From: Blastomyces gilchristii SLH14081
Taxonomy: Eukaryota > Ascomycota > Eurotiomycetes > Onygenales > Ajellomycetaceae
Assembly: GCF_000003855.2 (NCBI RefSeq)
Contig: NW_003101674.1
Location: 149,378-213,377, forward strand
Reading direction: 5' to 3'
Length of the DNA stretch: 64,000 bases
The first letter of the stretch is position 1; every line of letters begins with the position of its first letter. The notes beneath the pieces are model-generated. The model worked only from the letters and a program-made list of their open reading frames with translations. It had not been told where the DNA came from and made no database searches. The translations under genes and the position numbers were made by a program. Below are positions 11,005-22,498 of the stretch, piece after piece.

Positions 11005-11400
11005 TATCAAGATAATAAGACTGTGTAAGAAGCTCAGTGAGTAGTGACTAGAATCTTTTTCAGTAATAAGAGTGATAAGTAAGCAGATATATGAGTTAAA
11101 ATTATTCTCAAAATTGAAATCAATTCATTCTGTTTTTTATATTTTCTATTTAAAACTCTATAAGCAATACTCTGAGATGAAGCCATCTCAGCTGAATAAT
11201 ATCAAGATTGAGAGTGATACTGAATATCTTGTGAAGAAAATATTAAATAAGTGAATATATTACAGCAAGCTTCAATATCTTATTAAATGAGAAGATTATT
11301 CATTATCAGAGAATTCATAAGAACTGCTTAAGCATTTGAAAAATGCTGAGAAAGAGATTACAAGCTATGAGATAACTAGTAGAGACTGCTCTGTTACATG
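11005..11400 (+). pseudogene. F1 copy 1 integrase C-terminus and chromodomain relic
   Basis: The frame reads YELKLFSKLKSIHSVFYIFY, the conserved end of chromovirus integrases, then ESDTEYLVKKILNK, LQYLIKWEDYSLSENS and LLKHLKNAEKEI, a chromodomain (strand-strand-helix with the KWEDYS core). The open part is 11,072-11,254. In intact elements this domain recognises histone marks and steers integration into heterochromatin. Confidence 0.85.
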
Positions 11401-13214
11401 TCAGAGATATTGAACAAGAAATACTACTTAAGACTTCTCATTTTTCTTAAAGAGTTTTTTAGAGATGATCTTGTAATAATGAGTCAGTGTCTTATGAACT
11501 CTGTAGCACTCTTCTTCTATTTTCTCTCAAAGAGTTTTTAGAAGTTTAATAAGACTATACAAGTGTAAAATTCCTGAAGCAGTTAGAGAAAAGAAATATT
11601 TAAAATCAATAAAAAGATTAATATTATAGATTTATAAGCTGCTGCTATTCTAATGAAATCACAGCTCACTGAAAAAGTAAAAGAGAGATCAGATTCTACT
11701 CACTAATAATTACATTCTTATCAAACTCATTCTTTATTATTGAAGTCTTCAGCACTGATATCTTTGTCTGCTGAGAAGTTAGTGCTGCAGCACTACAGAG
11801 AAGTATACTGTAGAAGAGTATAAGAGATACTTAAAGTATTAACTTATCAATTTATAAAGCATCTCAGTTATCTGCTTTAATTGAAGTGAGATTCTCTTCA
11901 ATTATTGATTGATCTCTGTGATACTTTTAACAGCAATATCAGCTGACTTCTTCTTAGAGTCAGTTATTCTGAGATGTTTTTTCATCTCAGAGACTCACAC
12001 TTTTACCTTCTTTTATAGATGAGTAAGAGGAATCTTCTCAGTCTTAATAGAATCTGTTAATGCTTGAAGCTCTGAGACTCTTACTCTGTACTACTTAAGC
12101 ATCTAAGCTTCTTGTCAGAACTGATACAATATCTTCTTATAGAGTAGATAATACTTACAGAGAGATAGAAGTTGTTATTACAGATATAACAGAAATAACA
12201 AGAGTGAGAGAAGAGATAAGTATATAAAATCTTCTCTTTCTTCAGCTGCTTAGTACAGTATAGATAAGTAATGATATCAGTCAGAGACTGCACTGAAGTC
12301 TTCTCATAGAGAGAAGATAAAGAAATTACAGAACTCTGTAAACTCAACTTAGCAGTATTCTGAGCAGGGCTCAGATGTGCTGTAGAAGAGAAACTATGAA
12401 TTATACTTCTTAAAACTACTATTTTCAGAATCAAGCTCTTTCTGAGATTCTCTTCAAATAATCACACAGGGTCATACATCACTGTGTTGACTGAGAAGAG
12501 AAACAGTGTTACAATGATAATAAAAGAGACAGAGAAAGAACTGAATATGAATAAACTGACTGACAGAAGAGATGACATCTCACTACAAGATACAGTGACT
12601 ATCATCACAGCTGTAAGAGAAGTAGAAGAAGAAGAAGAAGATATGATAATAAGAGTAATACTCTCACAGTTCATCAACACTGCTGTCTCTGTCTTCAACT
12701 GAGCTTTCTTGATAGTTATGAAGACTGCAGTCACATTATGAAGACATTTATTACTCACTAGAAAATATCAGAATAAATTCCTTATTGTCTCTCAAGAATA
12801 ATACTTTCATACACTTACTATTACAGATGAAGAGAGAGAGAAGAAAAATATTTCACAGAGAGAGAAATCTTTTCAAAAAATCCTGTCACTACTGTTAGTT
12901 TTATCTCTAAAACACATTACATTTACAGAGAATTTTATATATAGAATGAAATATGATGAGTGATCTGTAAGTCACTTATTAACTATATTTTTCACATTTC
13001 AAATCAATATATAAGAAACTCACTTATCACATATTTGATTTGAATGAAGATGAAAAAAGAAAGATCTACACAGTCAGCTGAAAAACTCATCTATTTCTTT
13101 GTATCATATGCAGTACATGCACTGTTAATCAGTTAATAACTATTACTATATAACAAAGATAATTTCTAATTTAGTAATCTTAAGAGCATCAGAACTATGC
13201 TCTTAAAGAGAAGA
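11401..13214. other. F1 extra 3' region with competing open frames on both strands
   Basis: About 1.8 kb between chromodomain and 3' LTR, conserved in copies 2 (15,856-17,700) and 3 (27,800-29,630). In the sense strand a charged frame (TEKELNMNKLTDRRDDISLQD with a poly-Glu run) is open at 12,484-12,702. Antisense frames are open at 12,462-12,758 and 12,081-12,434, and further antisense text near 11,850-12,060 reads like a basic coiled coil (LKRISLQLKQITEMLYKLIS). I cannot tell which is the original gene. It may be an additional ORF or a long 3' untranslated region. Confidence 0.55.
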
Positions 13215-13761
13215 ATATTATCATATCTCTGACTGTATCAAGACTCTGCTGCAGTTTCACACAGCTTATCACTTTCATATGAATAATTTCATTCATTCTG
13301 TAAACTATTCAAACCGGTTTTCAATCACTATATAATATTATTCAGATATATCATAGAAAGATCTGATTGATAAATATAAGAACTCTGCTTCTATATAAGA
13401 TTAGCAGATTACTCTTTCTTGACAATGAGATGCTACTGAGGTATCACTTCAGCTATTCTCACTTATGAAATGAGAGAAGAGTATTCACTTATTGTCTATA
13501 TAGAATAGCTAGATACTGACTTCTCATTAAAAAAGTCAGTGATTTGTTTTTCTTCTACTGAAAGATATACAAGAGTTACTGCATTTCTTATATAATCTTC
13601 TTAGTATACTAAGTATCATATCTGTGATATTCTTGCAATAACTCTGTAGTCTACAAGCTCACTATTTAAGCAAGATAGTCAAGCTCACTTATACGGCTTC
13701 TCAACAACTATCTCTACATGACACTGTTAATTAGCCACCGCTTCGGTTCCGTCACATTACA
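13215..13761 (+). repeat. F1 copy 1, 3' LTR
   Basis: Aligns with 5840-6384 over its whole length. It ends GGTTCCGTCACATTACA at 13,761, immediately followed by the remainder of the MITE. It is less mutated at the 3' end than the 5' LTR, keeping CACCGCTTCGGTTCCG. Confidence 0.88.
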
Positions 13762-14261
13762 GACTGTCAGAACTATAAATTTCATATTTAATTTTATTTA
13801 ATCTGATCTTATACATTTTTTAGCATGAATTCCGCTGAGACTAATCATTAAAAAAACATGCAAAGTGACTATATATTAAATCTCAAAATGAAACCATGAC
13901 TTAGAAAAAATAAGAAAGTGATTTCATTTGTTCTCATTTAATCTCATTCTTAACATAAAGTCACTATTTTTAGACATTTTAAGGTTTTTTTTAACCTATT
14001 TTTAATTTTTTAAAAAGTAACACTTTTTGATAACACTCAAATGAGATTTAAAGTCATTTAAAGCAATAAAAATAATTTAAATTGAGAAGTGAAAATTATA
14101 ATCTTATTTAGAAAATGTGATAAGAGTAGATAGTAAGTCTTACTGAGACAGTATAAGACTACTATATAATCTTAAAACTGTGTAATGAGATCAGTCAAAT
14201 TAATAATAAAACTATTAAATATTCTAATTTTAATTTCAGACATAGTCACATAATCAGTCTA
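13762..14261 (-). mobile_element. hAT-like MITE, copy 1 (main part; first 9 bases at 5831-5839)
   Basis: Reverse orientation, strongly mutated. The 8-bp ATTCTGAT at 5823-5830 is repeated exactly at 14,262-14,269. The MITE therefore spans 5831-14261 and was split by F1 copy 1. No coding capacity. Confidence 0.85.
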
Positions 14262-15319
14262 ATTCTGATTATATTCTTAAATACTTAAATCAATTTCTCA
14301 ATTCATTCAATATAATTGATATAATAGATAAGATAATGACTAGTATAACTATTTATTTTAATATTTTTAAAAATTAAAAACTTTGATATAAGTATATATT
14401 AGAATATGTAAAGAATAAAAAAGTATCTGACTTTATCAATGTTGATACGCTTGATATTTTCTCTGAATTAAAAGAATTTCTGAAATCTGAATATTTAAAA
14501 GAAGTTATTATAGAGATTAAAATAGTATATAAACTCAGTAATATAGTAATTAACTAAACTTTTATAAAGCTTTAATTAGCAGCCTTCTCTCTGAGAAATG
14601 AATATTAAGAGAGAGTAGATTTGAACTCTGCAAGAGTTATCTTAATTACAGCTCTCACTATTAAGCTATAAAATAGTACTGAGAACTCTCAGATACACTA
14701 TAATAAATTATTATTAATCTTAAAATGTTTACTCTGAGAGTTTCTGAATACTAATACTTACTAATTTTAGAGTTAACAGCCTCTCAGATACTTTAAGTTA
14801 ACTCAGTACTAGAGTAATTGAGATCTAGAGTATCTGTAAATTAGTAAATTATTATTTAAGTTTAACTAATCAGATTTTATCTCTCTTACTTTAAAGTCTA
14901 GACACTTACTTCTGAAGAATATATTTAAAAATTATCTGATTAGAACATCTCAGACCTAGTAAGAATCTAAATAAGATAAGACATAGATACTCTTAATAGA
15001 TAATTAGTATAAGTAAGACTGTGATAGTTAATTAATAGACTAAAATACTGAGATTAATAGCTAGAAGATTAGAAACTTAACTAGAATTAAGTAACTTCAA
15101 TATTATTCTTAATGAGAATCTCACTTATAAGTAAGCTAGTTATAGAAGCTAGCTGAGTAGTAATCTTTTAAAAGAAATAATAATTTCTGAAGCAGGTCTG
15201 AGAGAACAGAGATAGCAGTCAGTTATATAAAGTATTAAAATATATATATAATTTAAAGTATAAACTGTAGAGATTTTATTCTGTAATTCATTTCTATTCT
15301 TTTTTATTTACTTATTTAA
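14262..15319. other. AT-rich host sequence between MITE copy 1 and F1 copy 2
   Basis: Continues the tandem-repeat host sequence after the MITE. No coding match was recognised. It contains a tRNA-like relic (listed separately). The last ~28 bases before 15,320 match the LINE 3' region found elsewhere (TTCTATTCTTTT.TAT.TA). Confidence 0.55.
14605..14676 (-). pseudogene. tRNA-like relic with A-box and B-box words
   Basis: On the minus strand TAGCTTAATAG (14,668-14,658) matches an A box. AGTTCAAATCT (14,627-14,617) matches a mutated GGTTCGAATCC B box at tRNA spacing, with a D-stem-like GCTT/GAGC between them. The flanking acceptor stem does not pair. It is a decayed tRNA or tRNA-derived element, not a working tRNA. 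Confidence 0.3.
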
Positions 15320-15855
15320 TATAACGTGGCGGAACCGAAGCAGTGACTAGTCAACAGTGTTACATAGAAGTAGTTGTTTAAGAAGCTGTATAAGTGAGCT
15401 TGACTATCTTGCTTAAATAGTGAGCTTGTGAGCTACAGAGTTATTGCAAGAATATCACAGATACAGTACTTAGTATACTAAGAAGATTGTATAAAAAATG
15501 CAGTAACTCTTGTATATCTTTTAGTAGAAGAAAAATAAATCACTGACTTTTTTAATAAGAAGTCAGTATCTAGCTATTCTATATAGATAATGAGTGAATA
15601 CTCTTCTCTTATTTCATAAGTGAGAATAGCTGAAGTGATATCTTAGCAGTATCTTAATATCAAGAAAGAGTAATCTACTGATCTTATATAGAAGTGAGAT
15701 TCTTATATTTATCAATCAGATCTTTCTATAATATATCTGAATGATGTTATAGAGTGATTGAAAACTGATTTAAATGAGATAAAATGATTCTTATAAAAGT
15801 AATAAGCTGTGTGAAACTGTAACAGAGTCTTAGTATAGCTGAGAGTGTGATAATA
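15320..15855 (-). repeat. F1 copy 2, 3' LTR (reverse orientation)
   Basis: Starts TATAACGTGGCGGAACCG, the reverse complement of the LTR end, and finishes near GAGTGTGATAATA. It matches the other F1 LTRs along its length. Confidence 0.9.
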
Positions 15856-17699
15856 CTCTTCTCTTTAAGAATATAGTTCTGATACTCTTAAGATTACTGA
15901 ATTAGAAGTTATCTTTATTATATAGTAATAATTATCAACTGATTAACAGTGCATGTGCTGTGTATAATATAAAGAAATAGATGAGTTTTTCTACTGACTG
16001 TGTAGATCTTTCTTTTCTCATCTCTGTTCAAATCAAATATATAATAAGTGAGTTTCTTATATATTGATTTGAAATGTGGAAAATATAGTTAATAAGTGAC
16101 TTACAGTTCTTCTATTATATTTCATTCTGTGTATAAAATTCTCTGCAAAAGTAATGTGTTTTAGAGATAAAGCTAACAGTAGTAATAGAATTTTTTAAAA
16201 AGATTTCTTCTTCTTATAATATAATTTTTCTTTCCTTCTCTTTCTCATCTTTAATAGTGAGTGTATAAGAGTATCATCTCTGTAAGATAATAAGAGGCTT
16301 ACTCTGACATTTTTTAGTGAGTAATAAATGTCTTTATAATGCAGCTGTGATCTTCATAACTGTTAAGAAAGTCTGATTAAAGACAGAGACAGTGATATTA
16401 ACAGACTGTGAGAGTACTACTCTTATTACTATATCTTCTTCTTCTTCTTCTACTTCTCTAATAACTACAGTGATAGTTATTATATCTTGCAGTGAGATGT
16501 TATCTCTTCTACTGATTAGTTTATCTGTGTCTGATTCTTTCTCTATTATCTCTGCTGCTGTTATAACACTGCTCTTCTCTTCAGTTAATATAATAATGTA
16601 TAACCTCATGTGATCATTCAGAGAGAATCTTGAAAAGAGCTTGATTTCAGAAACAGTAGCTCTGAGAAGCTTAATCTATAGTTTCTCTTCTATAATATGT
16701 CTGAGCTCTACTTAGAATACTACTGAGTTGAGTCTGTAGAGTTCTGTGATTTCTTTATCTTCTCTCTGTGAAAAGGCTCTGATGTAGTCTCTGACTAATA
16801 CTATCACTTATCTACACTGCATTAAGCAGCTGAAGAAAGAGAGGATTTTATACATCTATCTCTTTTCTTACTTCTGTTATTTTCATTATATCTGTAATAA
16901 TGACTTCTATCTCTCTGTAAGTATTATCTACTTTAAAAGAAGATATTATATCAGTTCTGACAAGAAGCTCGAATACTTAAGCAGTATAGAGTGAGAGTTT
17001 CAGAGCTTCAAGTATTAATAAATTTTATCAAGACTGAGAAGATCTTTCTTACTTATCTGTAAAAGAAGATGAAAGTATAAGTCTCTGAAGTGAAAAAACA
17101 TCTCAGAATGACTGATTTTAAGAAGAAGTCAGCTAATACTACTGTTGAAAGTACTACAGAGATCAATTACTAATTGAAGAGAATCTTACTTCAATTGAAA
17201 CAGATAACTAAGATACTTTGTAAATTGATAAGTTAATACTTTAAGTATCTTTTATACTCTTCTGCAGTATACTCTTCTATGATACTGCAGTGCTAACTTC
17301 TCAGCAGATAAAGATACTCATACTGAAGACTTCAACAGTGAAGAATGAGTTTAATAAGAATAAAATTATTGATAAGTAAACTCTGATTCTCTTTTTTACT
17401 TTTTTTATAAGCTGCAGCTCTATTAGAATAGCAGTAGCTTGCAGATTAATAATATTAATCTTGTTAGTTTTAAATATCTCTTTCTCTTAACTGCTTCAGA
17501 AATTTTATACTTGTGTAGTCTTATTAAACTTCTAAAAACTCTTTGAGAGAAAATAGAAGAAGAGTGCTACAGAGTTCACAAGACACTGACTCATCACTGT
17601 ATGATTATCTCTAAAAAACTCTTTGAGAAAAATGAGAAGTCTTAAGTGATATTTCTTACTCAATATCTCTGACATGTAATAAGATAATCTCTACTAGCT

Positions 17700-20600
17700 A
17701 TCTTATAGCTTGCAATCTCTTTCTCAGTATTTTTCAAATACTTAAGTGATTTTCACAAATTCTCTGATAATGAATAATCTTCTTATTTAATAAGATATTA
17801 AAGCTTACTGTAATATATTTATTTATTTAATATTTTCTTTATAAGATATTCAGTATCACTCTTGATCTCAATATTATTCATCTGAGATAGCTTCATCTCA
17901 GAGTATTACTTATAAAGCTTTAAATAGAAAATATGAAAAATAGAATGAATTGATTTCAATTCTGAGAGTAATTTCAACTTATATATCTGTTTATTCATTA
18001 CTCTTATTACTGAGAAAGATTCTAGTCATCACTTACTGAGCTTCTTATATAATCTCATTGTCTTAATATTCTTTACTGAAAGTAGTACTTAATTCTCTAT
18101 TAAGAACTTCATTGAAAGATGTTTTCAATTATAGTATTTTATCTGCTATTTCTAAGTACAGTGAATGCTTTTTACTGTCTTCTTATAAATTTTATTTAAA
18201 AGTTTCAATCTCACTTTTACTTCTAATACTGAGAAATACTTTGTTCTCTGTATCTATTTAATATTCTGACTGTCTATTCTTCTCTTTAAAATGTTATCTG
18301 CAATGTCACTGAGTAGTAAAGAATTATATTTATAATAAGTATAGAAAGAAGATATCTTTAAGATTGCATTCTTTATATTATTATACACAAATTCAGCAGT
18401 TAGAAGATGTTTAGATCAATTATTCTAATAATATAAATAGAACACTCAAAGATACTGTTCTAAAATATATTTATATTTTAGAAGCTTCTCAGTCTTCTCT
18501 AATTCAAAGTACTCTATATGAGAATTATTATGATAAATTCTTAATAACTTCTGACACACTGCTCTGCTATGAGGAATAAAGACTGAATTATTCAGCAGTG
18601 AAAGTTCATATTCTTCTAGTTATCAGTGACTTGATTTCTTAGTGACACTGTTCTACTCAGAGTCTGTCTCTTTCAAGTTTAAACTGAATTCTTTCTTCTT
18701 CAACTTCTGAATTCAAGCTGTAGTAGAGATATCTCTCTTCTGTAATTTATCAATGAATTTTAAAAGTAGTCAGATTGAAAGGTTGTAGACTGTTTCATTC
18801 TTTGTCAATTCAATGATAGTAAGATATGATATAAGAAGCTCATAATCTTCAGTGTCAGTTCTCTGCAGAGACTCAGGTTTTCTTTCATCTTTTATACTAA
18901 GTTATATAGCTGTCTTACCAGCACTGTTTCTGAGCTTCAGAGAACTTTAACTCTCTGCAGTCAGCTTCTTCTGCAGTGATGACAGAGATTCTTTTATAGA
19001 ATTCTTCTTCTTATCAATAATATTATAATCAGACTGTTTAAACAGTGTATTAGTGAGATCAAGCTGATCTGAATGATATTAAATATAGAAATTATACTCT
19101 GAAAGCAGCTCTGTTCATCTGACTTAACATTCTATCAAGCTCTTTATTATCAAGAAGTAATGCAGATCTGCATAATCAGTGAGAACTTGCACTGAGTACT
19201 TACTATTCTAGAGATAATATTATCAGATTTTAAAGAATTTAATAATTACTAATATCTCTTAATTATGAGTATTATATCTTCTCTGTATGAGTGATAATTT
19301 CTTAAAGAAGAAGGTCACTGATCTTCATTCACAGTGTCTTATAAACTCTGTAAAAAAGTCTTCTCTCACAGATATTTCATTGTCTGTATTCTCAGAGTTT
19401 ATTATTCTCTGTTTCTTTCAATATTGAAAGGTCTTCAGTGTTAACTGTGAAAAGATTTCACAGATCTTATTTCTAAATATATCAGTCTCACACTGACTGA
19501 GTAAGTCAGAGTTAAAGTGATTCAGTATTATAATATCTGTAAAAGCTTGTTTCAATTCTGCAAATATCTGTATAGTGTCTTGAATAAGAATAAACAGTTC
19601 TGTTTTTCTGTCTTTAACACTTTTCTTTAACAGATCTGTAAGAAGAGCAGTAATCTGTGAATATATATAGATGAATTATCTGTAGAAATTTGTAAATTCT
19701 AGAAATATCTACATCTCACAGTACATCTGCAGCACTGATCAGTTCTTAATAACAGAGACTCAGCTTCTGTTTATTGAAATACTATTTATCTCAATAATAT
19801 AATCTAAGAAATCAATCTTCTGCATGTAGAATGAGCATTTTTCAGTGTTTATATAGAGTTAATACTGTCTTAAGTGACTTAATACTTCTTGAATATGAGT
19901 ATCATGTTCTTTCTTCATTTTCAAGAAGATTAGAATATTGTTCAAGTATTCTATACAGAAGATGTTGACAAGGCCTTACAGTGTCTTATTTATATAAATC
20001 TGAAAGATGACTGAAGCATTATAGAGATTAAAAGATAAAACAAGATATTTAAAATTATTATACTTAGTATAAAAAGCTGTTTTTCAAACATCATCTTCAT
20101 TAACTCTGATTCTATGATAGATATTCTGTATATTAATCTTTGAGAATATCTTTACTTCAGATAATCAACCAATTATTTCATTAATTAATAGTAATAAATA
20201 GTAATTCTTAACTGTTATCTTATTAAGATCTCTATAGTTCATGTATAGATATAGTCTACTATTCTTCTTAAGTATAAAGAGTATGAGCATTTCTGCTAAA
20301 CTCTTTGATAAGTGTATTCAATTCTTTAATTGTGCTTTCTTAAGATATTTATACAGAATATTCAATTTCTTTACAGATAAGTTATAAAGAAGTCTGTATA
20401 GTATTATTACATCATCTTCAAGATGAATCTTATATTATATCTTGATATTAGAAAACTTCACTGCTTTTCTTTCTGAAAAGACATTCTTATAGTCTGTAAA
20501 AAGATATTATATATATCTGTCTTTAATAATGAATACTGCTGCTAATTTTGTAGCAAGAGTGATAGCTTCTTTATCTATTCTCAAGTCTCAGTCATCTGCT

Positions 20601-21900
20601 ATATAGTATATTAACTCTATTCTTTTCTTAAAATTCTTCTGATGAAACTCTTCAGATTTCTCTATTAATATCTCTTTATCAATGAGATGATACTATCACA
20701 TCTGAGTAACTTAGTCAATAAGACAATTGTTTTCTCTCAATTATAAAAGATCTAGAATGACATTCTTATCTATGATATTAACAGTGTAAAGAAGCAGACT
20801 GCTTTTCTTGAAGATTTCTTCTAAGTCTGTGATCACACACTTCACTTGAATTATGTTAAAACAGTAATACTTTGTTTTATTGATAAATTTTATATAATCT
20901 GACAGATCTATCTTCTTTCAATTCTTTATTAAAGAAAAGAAATAGAATATAAAGTTAATATCTACTCTGAAGTTAAGTAGACATCTCACTGATATCTTCT
21001 CATTCAGAGTATACATTGTAATTATAATATAAACTTGAAGATATAAGAATTATTAATTCTTCATTTCTCTCTCTTCTTTATCTTTCACAGATACATTTGT
21101 TAGAAGAGAAGTTAATTTTAAAAAGATATCTTTTTAATTTCTTCTCTTCTTCAGTTTCTTATAATTACTAGTATAGTGATTATCAGCTCTGCAGTTAAAA
21201 TAGAGATTTTTATCAAATCTTTTTTAGTGTTTCTTCATAGTAAGTGAAGAATCAGAATACTTGAAATTCTTCTTTACTTTCTTCACACTGAAGCTGTTAT
21301 AGTGCTGTTTAAATTCTGTTATTAATTGTTTAGAAGAAGTCTTATTAATCTTTTTCTCAGAGTATTAATTATTTAAATAGATTTAAAAAGCTAAGTTGAT
21401 AAGCTTAGTATAATTGATTAATGAACTCTAATACTGTGATATTATTATCTATATCTTATAAGTCAGCTTTATAAGATAAAGCTGTATCTTTAATTGATTC
21501 AAATTATCAGTTAATTTCTCTTAATATTCTTCAAATCTTGTACTGAAATTGAAAGAATTCTCATTATCTTATTAATATAATAAGTTAAACTGCTGCACTG
21601 CTGTGAAGCTATAATTACAGTAATCTTTGATTTAGTTCAGTAAAAAGTTCTTAAATTCTTTTCAAGTTATAATAGTATTAGTACACTCAAACTCTCTCTT
21701 CTTAATAATTCAAGTAGTCATAGAGATGTCTTTAAGAAGGTTGATGATATATATTACTTATATCTCATGAGTATTAAACTGACTCAGATTAAGATGAAAT
21801 TTTTATTCAAGAATATAAATGAAGTTGTGATATTCAGATAATATATTTTCTCTTATAATTCAGAGAATCTCTGACCTTAATCTCTCTATCTTCGTGATAG
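17700..21900 (-). pseudogene. F1 copy 2 gag-pol relic
   Basis: Reads right to left: Gag about 21,900-21,150, protease about 21,000, RT about 20,350-19,900, RNase H about 19,600-19,150, integrase about 18,900-18,050, chromodomain about 17,950-17,700. The RT catalytic box at 19,948-19,937 reads YLNN, with both Asp codons changed to Asn. Stops are dense; the additional 3' region follows at 17,700-15,856. Confidence 0.8.
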
Positions 21901-21949
21901 ATATAGATGTGTAGAGGCTGTAATAATGATAGAGTGATTAAAGAGCTTA

Positions 21950-22498
21950 TGTATCACGCTCTGAGCCGCGTCAAGGCCCCGCTGCGGTTTCACACGGCTC
22001 ATTGCTTTCATGCGGATGATTTCATTCATCCCGCAGATCATTTGAACCGGTTTCTAATCACTCTATGACATCATTCAGATATATCATAGAAAGATCTGAT
22101 TGATAAATATAGAAACTCTGCTTCTATATAAGATCAGTAGATTACTCTTTCTTAGTAATAAGATGCTGCTGAGGTATCACTTTGACTATTCTTACTTATG
22201 AAATGAGAGAAGAGTATTCACTCATTGTCTATATAGAATAGCTAGATACTGACTTCTTATTAAAGAAGTCAGTGATTCATTTTTTTTCTACTACTGAAAT
22301 ATATACAAGAGTTACTGTATTTCTCATACAATCTTCTTAGTATACTAAGTATTATATCTATGATATTCTCACAATAACTCTGTAGCTTATAAGCTCACTA
22401 TTTAAGTAAGATAGTTAAGCTCACTTATACAGCTTCTTAAATAACTATCTCTATATAATATCACTGACTAGTCATCACTTCAGCTTTATTATGTTATA
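21950..22498 (+). repeat. F1 copy 3, 5' LTR
   Basis: Starts TGTATCACGCTCTGAGCC. The first ~100 bases keep unusually many CG and CC dinucleotides (GCCGCGTCAAGGCCCCGC), while the rest is degraded. Confidence 0.9.

Larger units (their letters stand above)
5840..13761 (+). mobile_element. Ty3/gypsy chromovirus, family F1 copy 1 (complete structure, degenerate)
   Basis: Two direct LTRs of ~545 bp flank an internal region encoding, in order, Gag with a CCHC knuckle, protease, reverse transcriptase, RNase H, integrase and chromodomain, all in the forward direction. That order, with RNase H before integrase, defines Ty3/gypsy, and the chromodomain defines chromoviruses. About 1.8 kb between chromodomain and 3' LTR is additional. 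All frames are broken by stops. It is inserted nine bases into a MITE: TAGACTGAC remains at 5831-5839 and the rest resumes at 13,762. Confidence 0.92.
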
